Shown here in pieces: positions 52,777-63,929 of a stretch of DNA of 64,000 bases. Origin of the DNA: Hydrogenophaga sp. (GTDB lineage Bacteria > Pseudomonadota > Gammaproteobacteria > Burkholderiales > Burkholderiaceae_C). Location of the stretch: assembly GCA_016741995.1 (NCBI GenBank), contig JACVCO010000003.1:176000-239999 (forward strand), in the 5' to 3' direction. Below the pieces are notes generated by a model. It made no database searches, was not told the origin of the DNA, and saw only the letters and a program-made list of their open reading frames with translations. The position numbers were made by a program, and so were the translations under genes. The stretch's first letter is position 1, and the number at the start of each line of letters is the position of its first letter.

Positions 52777-55428
52777 ATGCCTCCAGTCTCCCCTTCCCCC
52801 GCGGAAGACCTCGCCCTGCACACGCCCATGATGCAGCAGTACCTGGCCTTGAAGGCCGGGCACCCGAACACGCTGCTGTTCTACCGCATGGGCGATTTCT
52901 ACGAGCTGTTCTACGGCGACGCCGAGAAGGCGGCGCGGCTGCTCGACATCACGCTCACGCAGCGCGGCCAGTCGGCCGGCCAGCCGGTGGTGATGGCCGG
53001 CGTGCCCTTCCATTCGGTGGACACCTACCTCGCGCGGCTCATCAAGCTCGGTGAGTCCGTGGCCATCTGCGAACAGGTGGGCGACGTGGCCACGGCCAAG
53101 GGGCCGGTGGAGCGCAAGGTGGTGCGCGTGGTCACGCCCGGCACCCTCACCGACGCGGAGCTGCTCTCCGACAAGAGCGAGTCGCTGCTGATGGCGGTGC
53201 ACGCGGGCGCGCGCACGGGCTGCGGCCTCGCGTGGCTGTCGGTCACGCAGGGCATCGTTTTTCTGGCCGAGTGCGCCAGCGACGAACTGGCCGACTGGGT
53301 GGCGCGCATCGGCCCGGGCGAGCTGCTCTACAGCGCCGAATCCACCCCCGCCTTCGAGCAGCGCGTGCAGGCCCTGGCGAGCCAGCCCACCGCACCGGGC
53401 GGCCGGCTGGTGGCGGTGCTGCGCCCGGCCTGGGCCTTCGACGCCGCGCTGGGAGAGCGCAAGCTGCTCGAACAGCTGCAGGCCGCCAGCCTGGCCGCCT
53501 GGGGTGCCGACGGCCTGGCCAGCGCGCACGCCGCGGCCGGCGCGCTGCTGGCCTATGCCGAACACACGCAGGGCCGCGCGCTGGCGCACGTGCGCAGCCT
53601 GCAGGTGGCGCGCGCGGACGAGCGCATCGACCTGCCACCCAACACGCGCCGCAACCTCGAGCTGGTGCAGACGCTGCGCGGCGAAACCAGCCCCACGCTG
53701 TTTTCGCTGCTCGACACCTGCGCCACCGGCATGGGCAGCCGCGCGCTGCGCCAGTGGCTGCTGGAGCCGCGGCGCGACCGCGGCGAGGCGAAAGCGCGCC
53801 TGGCCGCCATCGCCACGCTGCGCGCCGGCCCGTGGCAGGCGCTGCGCAACCAGCTCAAGGGCTGCAGCGACGTGGAGCGCATCACCGCGCGCACCGCGCT
53901 GCGCCAGGTCAAGCCGCGCGAGCTGGTGGGCCTGGGCGTCACGCTGCAACGCGCGGGCGAACTCGCGGCATCGCTAGCCCCGTTGAACGCAGACGCCCTG
54001 CTCGCCCACACCGCGCGCGACCTGCACCCGCCCGCGGGCTGTGCGCCGCTGCTGCAGCGCGCGCTGCTGGCCGAGCCTTCGGCGCTGGTGCGCGATGGCG
54101 GCGTGATCGCCGATGGGTTCGACGCCGAGCTCGACGAGCTGCGCAACATCCAGAACCACAGCGACGCCTTCCTCATCGAACTCGAAGCACGCGAACGCAC
54201 CCGCACCGGCATCGCCAACCTGCGCGTGCAGTTCAACAAGGTGCACGGCTTCTACATCGAAGTCACGCAGGGCCAGCTCGACCGCGTGCCCGACGATTAC
54301 AAGCGCCGGCAGACGCTCAAGAACGCCGAGCGCTTCATCACGCCCGAGCTCAAGGCCTTCGAGGACAAGGCGCTCTCGGCGCAGGAACGCTCGCTGGCGC
54401 GCGAGAAGTGGCTCTACGAGCGCCTGCTCGACGAGCTGCAGGCCTTCATCGACCCGCTCACGCGCCTGGCGCGCGCGCTGGCCGCGCTCGACGCGCTGTG
54501 CGCGCTCACCGAACGCGCGCTCACGCTGAACTGGTGCGAGCCCACGTTCACCAGCGAGCCCGGCATCGAGATCCGCGCCGGCCGCCACCCGGTGGTGGAA
54601 GCGCGGCTGGCCGAAACCAGCAGCGGGGGTTTCATCGCCAACGACACGGTGCTGGGCAGCAAGGCACGCATGCAGGTCATCACCGGCCCCAACATGGGCG
54701 GCAAGAGCACCTACATGCGCCAGGTGGCGGTGATCGCGCTGCTGGCCAGCATGGGCAGTTGGGTGCCCGCGAGCGCCTGCCGGCTCGGGCCGATCGACGC
54801 CATCCACACGCGCATCGGTGCGGCCGACGACCTGGCCAACGCGCAATCCACCTTCATGGTCGAGATGACCGAAGCGGCGCAGATCCTGCACGGCGCCACG
54901 CCCGACAGCCTGGTGCTGATGGACGAGATCGGCCGCGGCACCTCCACCTTCGACGGCCTGGCCCTGGCCAGCGGCATCGCCACCCACCTGCACGACAAGG
55001 TGCGCTGCTTCACGCTGTTCGCCACGCACTACTTCGAGCTCACCGAATTCCCGGCCACGCACCACGCCGCGGTGAACGTGCACGTGAGCGCCACCGAAGG
55101 CGGCAGCAAGGGCATCGTGTTCCTGCACCAGATCGAACCCGGCCCGGCCAGCCGCAGCTACGGCATCCAGGTGGCGCGGCTGGCCGGCGTGCCCGCGCCC
55201 GTGGTGCAACACGCGCGGCACACCCTGGCCGCGCTGGAAGCGCACAGCGCCGAGCAACAGACGCAGGTGGACCTGTTCGCGCCCCCGCCCGTGGCCGAAG
55301 CGCCCGCCACGCACCCCGCGGTGGCCGCGCTCGCCGCCATCGACCCCGACACGCTGAGCCCGCGCGACGCGCTGGACCAGCTCTACCAGCTCCACAAACT
55401 CGTCCAGCAGACGGGAGAAATCCAATGA
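52777..55428 (+). CDS. mutS: DNA mismatch repair protein MutS
   Basis: 883 residues. The N-terminal mismatch-binding motif [12 protein letters not shown] contains the Phe-x-Glu pair; the C-terminal ATPase has Walker [30 protein letters not shown], and [11 protein letters not shown]. Full length, including the C-terminal tetramer region ([13 protein letters not shown]). The start at 52777 gives a short extra N-terminus before [23 protein letters not shown]. It overlaps the following Anbu gene by 4 bases (ATGA). Confidence 0.97.
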   Translation: MPPVSPSPAEDLALHTPMMQQYLALKAGHPNTLLFYRMGDFYELFYGDAEKAARLLDITLTQRGQSAGQPVVMAGVPFHSVDTYLARLIKLGESVAICEQVGDVATAKGPVERKVVRVVTPGTLTDAELLSDKSESLLMAVHAGARTGCGLAWLSVTQGIVFLAECASDELADWVARIGPGELLYSAESTPAFEQRVQALASQPTAPGGRLVAVLRPAWAFDAALGERKLLEQLQAASLAAWGADGLASAHAAAGALLAYAEHTQGRALAHVRSLQVARADERIDLPPNTRRNLELVQTLRGETSPTLFSLLDTCATGMGSRALRQWLLEPRRDRGEAKARLAAIATLRAGPWQALRNQLKGCSDVERITARTALRQVKPRELVGLGVTLQRAGELAASLAPLNADALLAHTARDLHPPAGCAPLLQRALLAEPSALVRDGGVIADGFDAELDELRNIQNHSDAFLIELEARERTRTGIANLRVQFNKVHGFYIEVTQGQLDRVPDDYKRRQTLKNAERFITPELKAFEDKALSAQERSLAREKWLYERLLDELQAFIDPLTRLARALAALDALCALTERALTLNWCEPTFTSEPGIEIRAGRHPVVEARLAETSSGGFIANDTVLGSKARMQVITGPNMGGKSTYMRQVAVIALLASMGSWVPASACRLGPIDAIHTRIGAADDLANAQSTFMVEMTEAAQILHGATPDSLVLMDEIGRGTSTFDGLALASGIATHLHDKVRCFTLFATHYFELTEFPATHHAAVNVHVSATEGGSKGIVFLHQIEPGPASRSYGIQVARLAGVPAPVVQHARHTLAALEAHSAEQQTQVDLFAPPPVAEAPATHPAVAALAAIDPDTLSPRDALDQLYQLHKLVQQTGEIQ

Positions 55429-56258
55429 CCTACTGCGTCGCCGTCAAGCTCAAGGCCGGCATGGTGTTCCTGTCCGACTCGCGCACCAACGCGGGCCTCG
55501 ACCAGATCAGCACCTACCGCAAGATGATCGTGTACGAGAAGCCGGGCGACCGCTTCATGTGCCTGCTCTCGGCGGGCAACCTGAGCGTCTCGCAATCGGT
55601 GCGCGAGATCCTGCAGGTGGAGCAGCTCGACGACCACGAGGGCGGCGAGCCCATCACCATCTGGAACGCGCGCAGCATGTTCGACGCCGCGCGTGTGCTG
55701 GGTTCGGCGGTGCGCCACGTGTGGCAGCGCGATGGCGAAGCGCTCAAGCGCTCGGGTGTGGATTTCAACGTCTCCATGATCTTCGGCGGCCAGATCCGCG
55801 GTGAAGGCATGCGCCTGTTCCAGGTCTACGCCGCCGGCAACTTCATCGAAGCCACGGCCGAAACGCCGTTCTTCCAGGTCGGCGAATCCAAGTACGGCAA
55901 GCCCGTGCTCGACCGCGTGATCAACCCCGACACGCCGCTCGACGAAGCCGCCAAGTGCGCGCTGGTGTCGATGGACTCCACGCTCAAGTCCAACCTCTCG
56001 GTGGGCCTGCCGCTGGACATGGTGGTCTACGAAGCCGACGCGCTCAAGACCGACAAGATCGTCTGCATCGACGAGAACAACCCCTACTTCCGCATGGTGC
56101 GCAACTCCTGGGGCCAACGCCTGCGCGAGGTGTTCGACGGCATCGAAGACCCCACCTGGAACGGCGGCCACACCGAAGTGCCCCTGGTCTGCGACAGCGA
56201 GCGCGAGCGCAACCGCCCACTCAAGAAGATCACGAACCCGCGCGAGCGGCTGATCTGA
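55425..56258 (+). CDS. Anbu-type bacterial proteasome-like peptidase
   Basis: 277 residues, Ntn-hydrolase fold of the ancestral beta subunit (Anbu) family. After loss of Met1 the nucleophile would be Thr1 ([24 protein letters not shown]), with Asp17 and Lys32 at proteasome-like positions. Known Anbu proteins form open helical rings, and their activity is uncertain. The genes usually found with Anbu (alpha-E, ATP-grasp and transglutaminase-like) are not adjacent. The overlap with mutS (ATGA) fixes the start and suggests co-translation. Confidence 0.9.
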   Translation: MTYCVAVKLKAGMVFLSDSRTNAGLDQISTYRKMIVYEKPGDRFMCLLSAGNLSVSQSVREILQVEQLDDHEGGEPITIWNARSMFDAARVLGSAVRHVWQRDGEALKRSGVDFNVSMIFGGQIRGEGMRLFQVYAAGNFIEATAETPFFQVGESKYGKPVLDRVINPDTPLDEAAKCALVSMDSTLKSNLSVGLPLDMVVYEADALKTDKIVCIDENNPYFRMVRNSWGQRLREVFDGIEDPTWNGGHTEVPLVCDSERERNRPLKKITNPRERLI

Positions 56259-56271
56259 GCCCGCCCCGCCC

Positions 56272-57111
56272 GTGTCCCTGATCGTTTTCTCGCACGCCAA
56301 CAGCTTTCCCGCGGGCACCTACCAGGCCCTGTTCCGCTCGCTGCGCGGGCGCGGCCACACGGTGCGCGCGGTCGACCAGTTCGGCCACGATCCGCAACGG
56401 CCCGTCACCAGCAACTGGCCGCACCTGATGCAGCAGCTGGCCGACTTCGCCACCCCCGAAATCGAGCGCGCCGGCCAACCCGCCTGGCTGGTGGGCCATT
56501 CGCTCGGTGGCTTCCTCAGCCTCATGTGCGCGGCACGGCACCCGGTGCTTGGCGGCCACGCCGTGCGTGGCGTGGTGCTGCTCGATTCGCCCGTGCTCGG
56601 CGGCTGGCGCGCCCGCACGCTCGAACTGTTCAAGCGCACGCAACTGGTGGGCGCCGTCTCGCCCGGGCGCGTGAGCCGGCGCCGGCGCGACCGCTGGCCC
56701 GACGCCGCGGCCGCGCTTGCCCACTTCCAGCACAAGCGCGCCTTCGCCCGCTGGGATCCGCAGTGCCTGAGCGACTACATCATCCACGGCACGCACGACG
56801 AAGACACGCCCCAGGGCACGCAACGCGTGCTGAACTTCTCGCGCGACGTGGAGACCGCCATCTACAACACGCTGCCGCACAACCTGGACCGCCTGCTGCG
56901 CCGCCACCCGCTGCGCTGCCCGGTGGGCTTCATCGGTGGCACGCACTCGCAGGAAATGCAGCAGGTCGGCATGGCCATGACGCACCGCCTGGTCGGCGGC
57001 GCCGACTCCCCCCGCCTGCGCATGGTCGACGGCAGCCACCTGTTCCCGATGGAGCGCCCGCACGACACCGCCGCCGTGCTGGATGAACTGCTTCACACCC
57101 TGGCGCAATGA
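56272..57111 (+). CDS. Alpha/beta hydrolase
   Basis: 279 residues, start GTG at 56272, 13 bases after the Anbu gene. Nucleophile elbow GHSLGG with Ser77; oxyanion region SHANSFPAGTYQAL; likely catalytic His in VDGSHLFPMERP. The family is broad, and the substrate cannot be predicted. Likely in the mutS-Anbu transcription unit. Confidence 0.85.
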   Translation: MSLIVFSHANSFPAGTYQALFRSLRGRGHTVRAVDQFGHDPQRPVTSNWPHLMQQLADFATPEIERAGQPAWLVGHSLGGFLSLMCAARHPVLGGHAVRGVVLLDSPVLGGWRARTLELFKRTQLVGAVSPGRVSRRRRDRWPDAAAALAHFQHKRAFARWDPQCLSDYIIHGTHDEDTPQGTQRVLNFSRDVETAIYNTLPHNLDRLLRRHPLRCPVGFIGGTHSQEMQQVGMAMTHRLVGGADSPRLRMVDGSHLFPMERPHDTAAVLDELLHTLAQ

Positions 57112-57182
57112 ATGCGAACAATGGGCTGACACCCGGGCATTTCCCGGGTTGACTGTCGCAGCACGGGTGTAACCTCGCGCCC

Positions 57183-59117
57183 GTGAATTCCACTGCCAAG
57201 CCAGAGGCCCCGCCAAGCGTTCTTCCTTCCACGGGCAGCCTGCGGGAACGTCTGGCGAACTGGGAGCCCAACCAGCACCCCTGGTGGCTGCGCGCGGTCG
57301 TGGCCCTGGTGATCACCGCGCTGGCCGCCTGGATGCGCATGGTGCTGGCCCCGGTCGAATCGGGCGGGCGCTTCATCACCTTCTCCCTCGCGGCCGCGCT
57401 CTGCGCGCTCTACGGCGGTTTCCGCATCGGCATGCTCAGCACGGCCGCGGGCATGTTTGCCATCAACTTCCTGATGGTCAAACCCTATTTCAGCCTGGCC
57501 TTCGGCAACCTGGTCGAGGCGTTCTGGCTGAACCTGTGGCACTTCGTCACCCAGCTCGTGGTGGTGGGCTCGATCGCCCTGATGCAGCGCCGCAACCGGC
57601 TGCTGCGCGCCTCGATGGCGCTGGCCGACCGGCACCACCACCAGATGCTCGACACCTTCGAGCACACCGCCACCGGCATGGCCCACGCGCGTATCGACGG
57701 CACGGTGATCCGCATCAACCAGACCTACTGCGACATCCTGGGCCGCACGCGCCAGGAGATCGACGAGGAGGACTGGCAGAAGTGCACGCACCCCGATGAC
57801 CTGCCTCTGGATCTGGCCGAGCGCGAACGCATGCTGCGCGGCGAGATCGATGGCTACACGATCGAGAAACGCTACCTCGACAAGCAAGGGAAACCGGTCT
57901 GGGTGCTGCTGTCCGTCGCGCTCATGCGCCAGCCCGACGGAACCCCCGACTACGAGATCGTGGTGGTGCAGGACATCAGCGCGCGCAAGGCCATCGAAGA
58001 TGCCCTGCGCACCAGCGAGAGCCTGCTGTCGCAGGCCCAGGAGCTCGCGCACATGGCCGGCTGGCGTTACGACGCGGCCACGCGGCGCTTCACCACCCTG
58101 GGCAATGCCCACCTGATCCTGGGCACGCAGCGCGCCACCCTGAGCGACCTGGACATGCTGGAGCTCACCCACCCGGACGACCGCGCGCGCATGCAGCGGG
58201 CCTGGAGCGAGGCCTTCCGCCTGGGCAAGCCCTACGACATCGAGTACCAGCTGAACATCGCGGGCGAATGGCGCTGGGTCTCGGTGCGCGCCGAGTTCGA
58301 ACGGGATGCCAATGGCCACGTCACCGTGGGCCTGGGCACGGTGCTGGACATCACCCCGCACAAGCAGGCCGAGCGAGAGATCCAGCAGCTCAACGCCTCG
58401 CTGGAAGCGCGCATCCAGGAACGCACGCAGGCGCTCAAGGCCGCCTACGACGAGCTCGAGAGCTACTCCTACGCCGTGGCGCACGACCTGCGCTCGCCGC
58501 TGCGCATCATCAACGGCTTCGCGCAGGCGCTGGACGAAGACAACCCCGCGCTGAGCAACGACAGCCGCAAACACCTGGAGCGCATCCGCGAGGCGAGCAA
58601 GAAGATGGGCGAGCTCATCGACGGCCTGCTCAAGCTCTCGCAGATGGCGCGCGGCGAACTGCAACGCGCCCCGGTCGATCTCTCGGCCATTGCCACGCGC
58701 CAGTTGCGCGAACTCGCGGCCACCGAGCCCGAGCGCCAGGTGGACTGGCAGGTGGAGCCCGGCCTGCTCGCCATGGCCGACGCGCCGCTGGTGGAAGCGC
58801 TGCTGCAGAACCTGCTGCACAACGCCTGGAAGTACAGCGCCTGCACGCCCCTGGCGCAGATCCGCGTGCGGCTCGACACCACGGGCGGCCGGCGCGAGTT
58901 CGTGGTGGCCGACAACGGCGCCGGCTTCGACATGGCGCGCGCCGACAAGTTGTTCCAGCCTTTTCAGCGCCTGCACGGCCCGCACGAGTTCAAGGGCCTG
59001 GGCATTGGCCTGGCCACGGCGCGGCGCATCGTGCTGCGCCATGGGGGTGAACTGCGCGCCGAGGCGGCGCCGGGCCAGGGCGCGCGCTTCTACTTCTCGC
59101 TGCAGCCCGCGGCCTGA
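57183..59117 (+). CDS. Membrane sensor histidine kinase (DUF4118-PAS-PAS-HisKA-HATPase)
   Basis: 644 residues, GTG start at 57183. An N-terminal membrane domain of about four helices resembles the KdpD-type DUF4118 (ALCALYGGFRIGMLSTAAGMFAINFL). Then two PAS domains (about 150-265 and 275-395, each with HPDD), a coiled linker (LNASLEARIQERTQALK), HisKA with His434 (SYAVAHDLRSPLRIINGFAQ) and an HATPase (LLHNAWKYS, DNGAGFD, GLGIGLATARRI). No response regulator is adjacent. Its kinase core closely resembles that of the other orphan kinase at 43156-46443. Confidence 0.92.
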   Translation: MNSTAKPEAPPSVLPSTGSLRERLANWEPNQHPWWLRAVVALVITALAAWMRMVLAPVESGGRFITFSLAAALCALYGGFRIGMLSTAAGMFAINFLMVKPYFSLAFGNLVEAFWLNLWHFVTQLVVVGSIALMQRRNRLLRASMALADRHHHQMLDTFEHTATGMAHARIDGTVIRINQTYCDILGRTRQEIDEEDWQKCTHPDDLPLDLAERERMLRGEIDGYTIEKRYLDKQGKPVWVLLSVALMRQPDGTPDYEIVVVQDISARKAIEDALRTSESLLSQAQELAHMAGWRYDAATRRFTTLGNAHLILGTQRATLSDLDMLELTHPDDRARMQRAWSEAFRLGKPYDIEYQLNIAGEWRWVSVRAEFERDANGHVTVGLGTVLDITPHKQAEREIQQLNASLEARIQERTQALKAAYDELESYSYAVAHDLRSPLRIINGFAQALDEDNPALSNDSRKHLERIREASKKMGELIDGLLKLSQMARGELQRAPVDLSAIATRQLRELAATEPERQVDWQVEPGLLAMADAPLVEALLQNLLHNAWKYSACTPLAQIRVRLDTTGGRREFVVADNGAGFDMARADKLFQPFQRLHGPHEFKGLGIGLATARRIVLRHGGELRAEAAPGQGARFYFSLQPAA

Positions 59118-59118
59118 A

Positions 59119-59952
59119 TCAGGCGGTCCAGCGGATCCAGCCGGCCTGCGCGGTGATCAACACCACCAGGCCGAAGGCGATGCGGTACCACGCGAACGGC
59201 CGGAAGGTGTGCGTGGCCACGAAACGCAGCAACCAGCGCACGCACACCCAGGCCGAGAGCCAGGAGACGATGAGGCCGGTGGCGAAGAACGGCACATCCG
59301 CCGACGTGAGCAGGTGGTGGTGCTTGTACAGGTCGTACACCGCCGCGCCCACCAGCACGGGCAGCGCAAGGAAGAAGCTGAACTCGGTGGCGGTGCGGCG
59401 GTTGAACCCCACCAGCAGGCCGCCGATGATGGTGGCGCCCGAGCGGCTCACGCCGGGCACCAGCGCCAGGCACTGGATCAGGCCCACCTTGAGCGCGTCG
59501 GCCCAGCCGATGTCGTCCACCGCCTGCACGCGCGGCTCGCCCACCCGCTCCTGCCGGCGCTCGGCCCACAGGATGATCAGGCCACCCACGATGAAGCTGG
59601 TGGCCACCACCATCGGGTTGAACAGCACGCTCTTGATGACGCCGATGAACAGGAAGCCCAGCACCGCCGCGGGCAGGAAGCCGATCAGCACGTTGGCGGT
59701 GAAGCGCCGCGCCACGGCGTCGCCCGAGGGCAGGCCCTTGAGCGTGTCGAACAGCTTCTGCGCATAGACCGAGACGATCGCGAAGATCGCGCCGGTCTGG
59801 ATCACCACCTCGAACACCTTCACCTTCTCGCCGTGCAGGCCGAGCAAGGCGCCCGCCAGGATGAGGTGGCCGGTGGAAGACACCGGCAGGAATTCCGTGA
59901 GGCCTTCGACCACCCCCATCAGGGCGGCCTTGATCAGCAGTGCGATGTCCAT
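59119..59952 (-). CDS. uppP: Undecaprenyl-diphosphatase UppP/BacA
   Basis: Membrane enzyme that recycles the cell-wall carrier lipid, 277 residues. Both catalytic motifs are present: [23 protein letters not shown] near the N-terminus and [23 protein letters not shown] in the middle, with about eight helices. It confers basal bacitracin tolerance. The gene is convergent with the kinase gene, with one base between the stop codons. Confidence 0.96.
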   Translation of the reverse strand: MDIALLIKAALMGVVEGLTEFLPVSSTGHLILAGALLGLHGEKVKVFEVVIQTGAIFAIVSVYAQKLFDTLKGLPSGDAVARRFTANVLIGFLPAAVLGFLFIGVIKSVLFNPMVVATSFIVGGLIILWAERRQERVGEPRVQAVDDIGWADALKVGLIQCLALVPGVSRSGATIIGGLLVGFNRRTATEFSFFLALPVLVGAAVYDLYKHHHLLTSADVPFFATGLIVSWLSAWVCVRWLLRFVATHTFRPFAWYRIAFGLVVLITAQAGWIRWTA

Positions 59953-60003
59953 GAAGCGCAGCGGTGAACGAAACAGCCCGGGATCGTACCCGGGCGCACC
60001 GGC

Positions 60004-61232
60004 TCACTCGTGGCGCAGCGCCTGGATCGGCAGCAGTTGCGACGCACGGCGCGCCGGGTAGAAGCCGAAGAAGACGCCCACCAGCGCCGAGAAGCCCGCG
60101 GACAGCGCGATCGAATCGAGCGTCATGCTCACCTGCCAGCCCGAGAACTGCGCCGTGGCCCAGGTGGCGATCGCCCCCAGCACCACGCCGATGAGCCCGC
60201 CGATCAGGCTGAGCGTGACGGCCTCGATCAGGAACTGCGTGAGGATGTCGCGCCCGCGCGCGCCCACCGCCATGCGCAGACCGATCTCGCGCGTCCGTTC
60301 GGTCACGCTCACCAGCATGATGTTCATGATGCCGATGCCGCCCACGATCAGGCTCACGCCCGCCACCGCCATCAGCAGCAGGGTCATGATGCGGCTCGAC
60401 GCTTCCTGCGCCTGGAGCACCTCGGTGAGGTTGCGCACGGTGAACGGGTCGTCCATGCCCGGCTGCACGCGCAGGCGCTGGCGCAGCAGTTCCTTGATGC
60501 CCTGCTCCGCCGCCGCCATGCTCTGGCCCTCGGCCACCTTCACGTTGATCGACCACACGCGCTTCAGCCGCCCGCCGCCGCCACCCTGCACGCGGTTGCG
60601 GAAGGTCGAGAGCGGCAGCATCACCACATCGTCCTGGTCCTGCCCGAAGCTGTTCTGACCCTTGCGCGCCAGCACGCCCACCACGGTCACAGGCACCGTG
60701 CGCACGCGGATCATCTGGTCGATCGGGTCGGCGTCGCCGAAGAGTTCGCGCGCCACCGTCTGCCCGATGAACGCCACCTTGCCCGACCCCTGCATCTCCG
60801 ACACCTCGAAGGCGCGCCCGCTGACCAGCTCCCAGTCGCGCGCGATCAGGTAGTCGTTGGTGATGCCGAAGATCGACGTGGCCCAGTTGCTGCCACCACC
60901 CACCAGCTGGCCGCTGGTGCGGTTGCTGGGCGCGGCCACCTGCACCTCGGGCACCTCGAGCGCGATGGCCTGAGCGTCTTCCTCGGTGAGGCCCTGGCCC
61001 GCCTGCGCGCCCAGGCGCACACCGCTGGAGGTGACGCTGCCGGGCGTGACGAGGATGATGTTCGACCCCAGCGAGCGCATCTGCGCCTGCACGCGCTCGG
61101 TGGCGCCGGCGCCGATGGCGATCATGGTGATGACCGCGGCCACGCCGATGATGATGCCGAGCATGGTGAGCACGCTGCGCAGCGCGTTGGCGGTGAGCGC
61201 GCGCCACGCGCTGCGCACGGCGGTCAGCACGT

Positions 61233-61236
<4 letters not shown>
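60004..61236 (-). CDS. MacB-type ABC transporter permease
   Basis: 410 residues. MacB_PCD periplasmic domain between helix 1 (ALRSVLTMLGIIIGVAAVITMIAIGAG) and the three C-terminal helices (RIMTLLLMAVAGVSLIVGGIGIMNIMLVSVTERTREIGLRMAVGARGRDILTQFLIEA, typical FtsX domain). The ATPase is a separate gene here, unlike fused E. coli MacB. The start is a GTG at 61236 that overlaps the ATPase stop (GTGA). Confidence 0.93.
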
Positions 61237-61940
<704 letters not shown>

Positions 61941-61954
61941 GGCCGGGTGCCGGG

Positions 61955-63289
61955 TCAGAACAGGCGCGGCCCGCTCGGCCGGTTGGCCGCGGCCGGGTCG
62001 GCGTTCACACCGGTGATCACGCTCGCGCCTTCCTTCAGCGCGGCCGCGGCCGGCGAATCGGGCCGCACCAGCACCTCGCTGAAGCTGCCGTCGCCCACCC
62101 CCACGCCCACGTTGTAGGCCACGGGCTGGCCGTTCTCGTCGAGCACGTGCAGCCGCCCGCGCGTGATGCTGTTGCGCCCCGACGGGCCGGGCACGGCGGG
62201 GCGCGCCGCGCCGGGCGGGCCATCCGCGGGCGCGCTGGCCACCGGCTCCACCCCGGCAATGCGCACACGCAGCGCGGCATTCGGCACCTTGAGCACGTTC
62301 TCGCGCTGCTCGGTCACCACGCGCACGTTGGCCGTCATGCCCGGCAGCAGGCGGCCGTCGCTGTTGTCGAAGTTCACCACCGCCACGTAGGTGATCACGT
62401 TGGAGACGTTGGTGGCGGCCTTGCGCACCTGGCGCACCTCGCCTTCGAAGCCGCGGCCCGGAAACGCATCCACCGTGAAGGTGGCTTTCTGCCCCGGGCG
62501 GATGCGGCCCACATCGGCTTCGTCGACGCTGGTGTCGACCTGCATGTCCGACAGGTTGCGCGCGATCACAAACAGCTCGGGCGCCTGCAGGCTGGCCGCC
62601 ACCGTCTGGCCGCGCTCCACCGCGCGCTTGATCACGATGCCGTCCACCGGCGACGTGATCCGCGCGCGCGACAGGTCCACCTGCGCCTGCGCCAGCGCCG
62701 CGCGGCGCTGCTGCACGTTGGCCTGCGCGCTCTGGATCTGCGCTTCGCTCACGCCCACCAGCGCCTGCGTCGCCTTGAGCGATTCCTGCGCCGATTCGAG
62801 CGCGGCGCGCGTGCGGTCGGCCTCGCTCTGCGCGATGAAGGCCTGCGCCACCAGGCTCAGGTTGCGGTCGTGCGCGCGGCGCGCCTCGGCCAGTTCGGTC
62901 TGCACGCGCGACACGTTGGCGCGGCTGGACAGCGCGTTGGCCCGTGCGATCGCCACCGCGGCCTCGGCGGCATCCAGATCGGCCTGCGCCGAGCGCACGC
63001 GGTACTCGAAGGTCTGCGGGTCGATCTCGGCGATGAGCTGGCCGGCCTTCACCTCGCTGTTGAAGTCGACATGGATCGCCTTGATCTGCCCCGACACCTG
63101 GCTGCCCACCGACACCTGCGTCACCGGGTTGACCGTGCCACTGGCCGACACGCTGGCCTGCAACGGGCCACGTTCGATCGGGGCGGTGCGGTAACGGGCG
63201 GTGTCTGCCTCGCCGCGCTGGGCCCACCACCAGCCACCGCCGGCCAGCGCAAGCACCACGGCAACGGCCGTCCACAGGGGTTTTTTCAT
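61955..63289 (-). CDS. macA: MacA-type periplasmic adaptor (HlyD/RND membrane-fusion protein)
   Basis: 444 residues. N-terminal membrane anchor MKKPLWTAVAVVLALAGGGWWW, barrel-sandwich domain (GTVNPVTQVSVGSQVSGQIKAIHVDFNSEVKAGQLIAEIDP), a long alpha-helical hairpin (about 105-210), then beta-barrel and membrane-proximal domains. It links the inner-membrane ABC permease to an outer-membrane channel of the TolC type, which is not encoded here. ATG at 63289 is chosen because it begins the anchor; the frame upstream has no such feature. First gene of the three-gene efflux operon. Confidence 0.92.
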   Translation of the reverse strand: MKKPLWTAVAVVLALAGGGWWWAQRGEADTARYRTAPIERGPLQASVSASGTVNPVTQVSVGSQVSGQIKAIHVDFNSEVKAGQLIAEIDPQTFEYRVRSAQADLDAAEAAVAIARANALSSRANVSRVQTELAEARRAHDRNLSLVAQAFIAQSEADRTRAALESAQESLKATQALVGVSEAQIQSAQANVQQRRAALAQAQVDLSRARITSPVDGIVIKRAVERGQTVAASLQAPELFVIARNLSDMQVDTSVDEADVGRIRPGQKATFTVDAFPGRGFEGEVRQVRKAATNVSNVITYVAVVNFDNSDGRLLPGMTANVRVVTEQRENVLKVPNAALRVRIAGVEPVASAPADGPPGAARPAVPGPSGRNSITRGRLHVLDENGQPVAYNVGVGVGDGSFSEVLVRPDSPAAAALKEGASVITGVNADPAAANRPSGPRLF

Positions 63290-63430
63290 GCCGCGGATTG
63301 TAGGAAGCGGCGGCATTTCGCGCCGGCCAGACGGCATTTCGCGGCACGCCCGCCCGGTTTCGTCTCAGGCCCGTGGCGCGCCGGCGGGCGGCCGCCGACA
63401 GTGCGCCCACACCGCCCACCGGAGCCCGCC

Positions 63431-63844
63431 ATGCAACTCACCCCCGTCATCGCCATTCACCTCAGCGCCGCCCTGGCGGCGCTGGCCATCGGGCCGGTCG
63501 CGCTGTGGGCGCGCCGCGGTGGCCAGGCGCGCCCCGTGCTGCACCGCGCGGCGGGTTACGCCTGGGTCACGCTGATGCTCGCGGTCGCCATCACGGCCGT
63601 GTTCATTCGCGATTACCGGCTGCCCAACATCGCGGGCTACACGCCCATCCACCTGCTGGTGCCGGTCACGCTGGGCTCGCTCGCACTGGCCTTCTGGCAC
63701 CTGCGGCACGGGCGCGTGCGCTCGCACCGCATCACCATGATCGCGCTCTACATCAGCACCTGCATCGTCACCGGCGCGCTCACCCTGCTGCCCACCCGTT
63801 ACCTCGGCCAACTGGTCTGGGGCCAGTGGCTCGGCCTCGTCTGA
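63431..63844 (+). CDS. DUF2306 family membrane protein
   Basis: 137 residues, about four hydrophobic helices. Family-like sequence: ALWARRGGQARPVLHRAAGYAWVTLMLAVAITAVFIRDYRLPNIAGYTPIHLLVPVTLGSLALAFWHLRHGRVRSHRITM. Function unknown. It is divergent from the macA-like gene with a 141-base gap in which no clear promoter was found. Its stop lies just before the poly-C artefact, so the last codons should be checked. Confidence 0.85.
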   Translation: MQLTPVIAIHLSAALAALAIGPVALWARRGGQARPVLHRAAGYAWVTLMLAVAITAVFIRDYRLPNIAGYTPIHLLVPVTLGSLALAFWHLRHGRVRSHRITMIALYISTCIVTGALTLLPTRYLGQLVWGQWLGLV

Positions 63845-63929
63845 CCCCCCCTCCCCCCCCCCCCCCACCCCACCCCCCCCCCCACCCCCCCCCCACACCC
63901 CCCCCGCCCCCCGACCCCACACCCCCCCC
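63845..63929. repeat. Poly-C low-complexity tract, probable sequencing artefact
   Basis: About 85 bases that are almost pure C with scattered A, G and T. It starts immediately after the DUF2306 stop and differs sharply from the rest of the chromosome. It runs into an adapter-like sequence. Such tracts arise from poly-G reads (seen here as the complement) at the ends of contigs. Confidence 0.85.
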
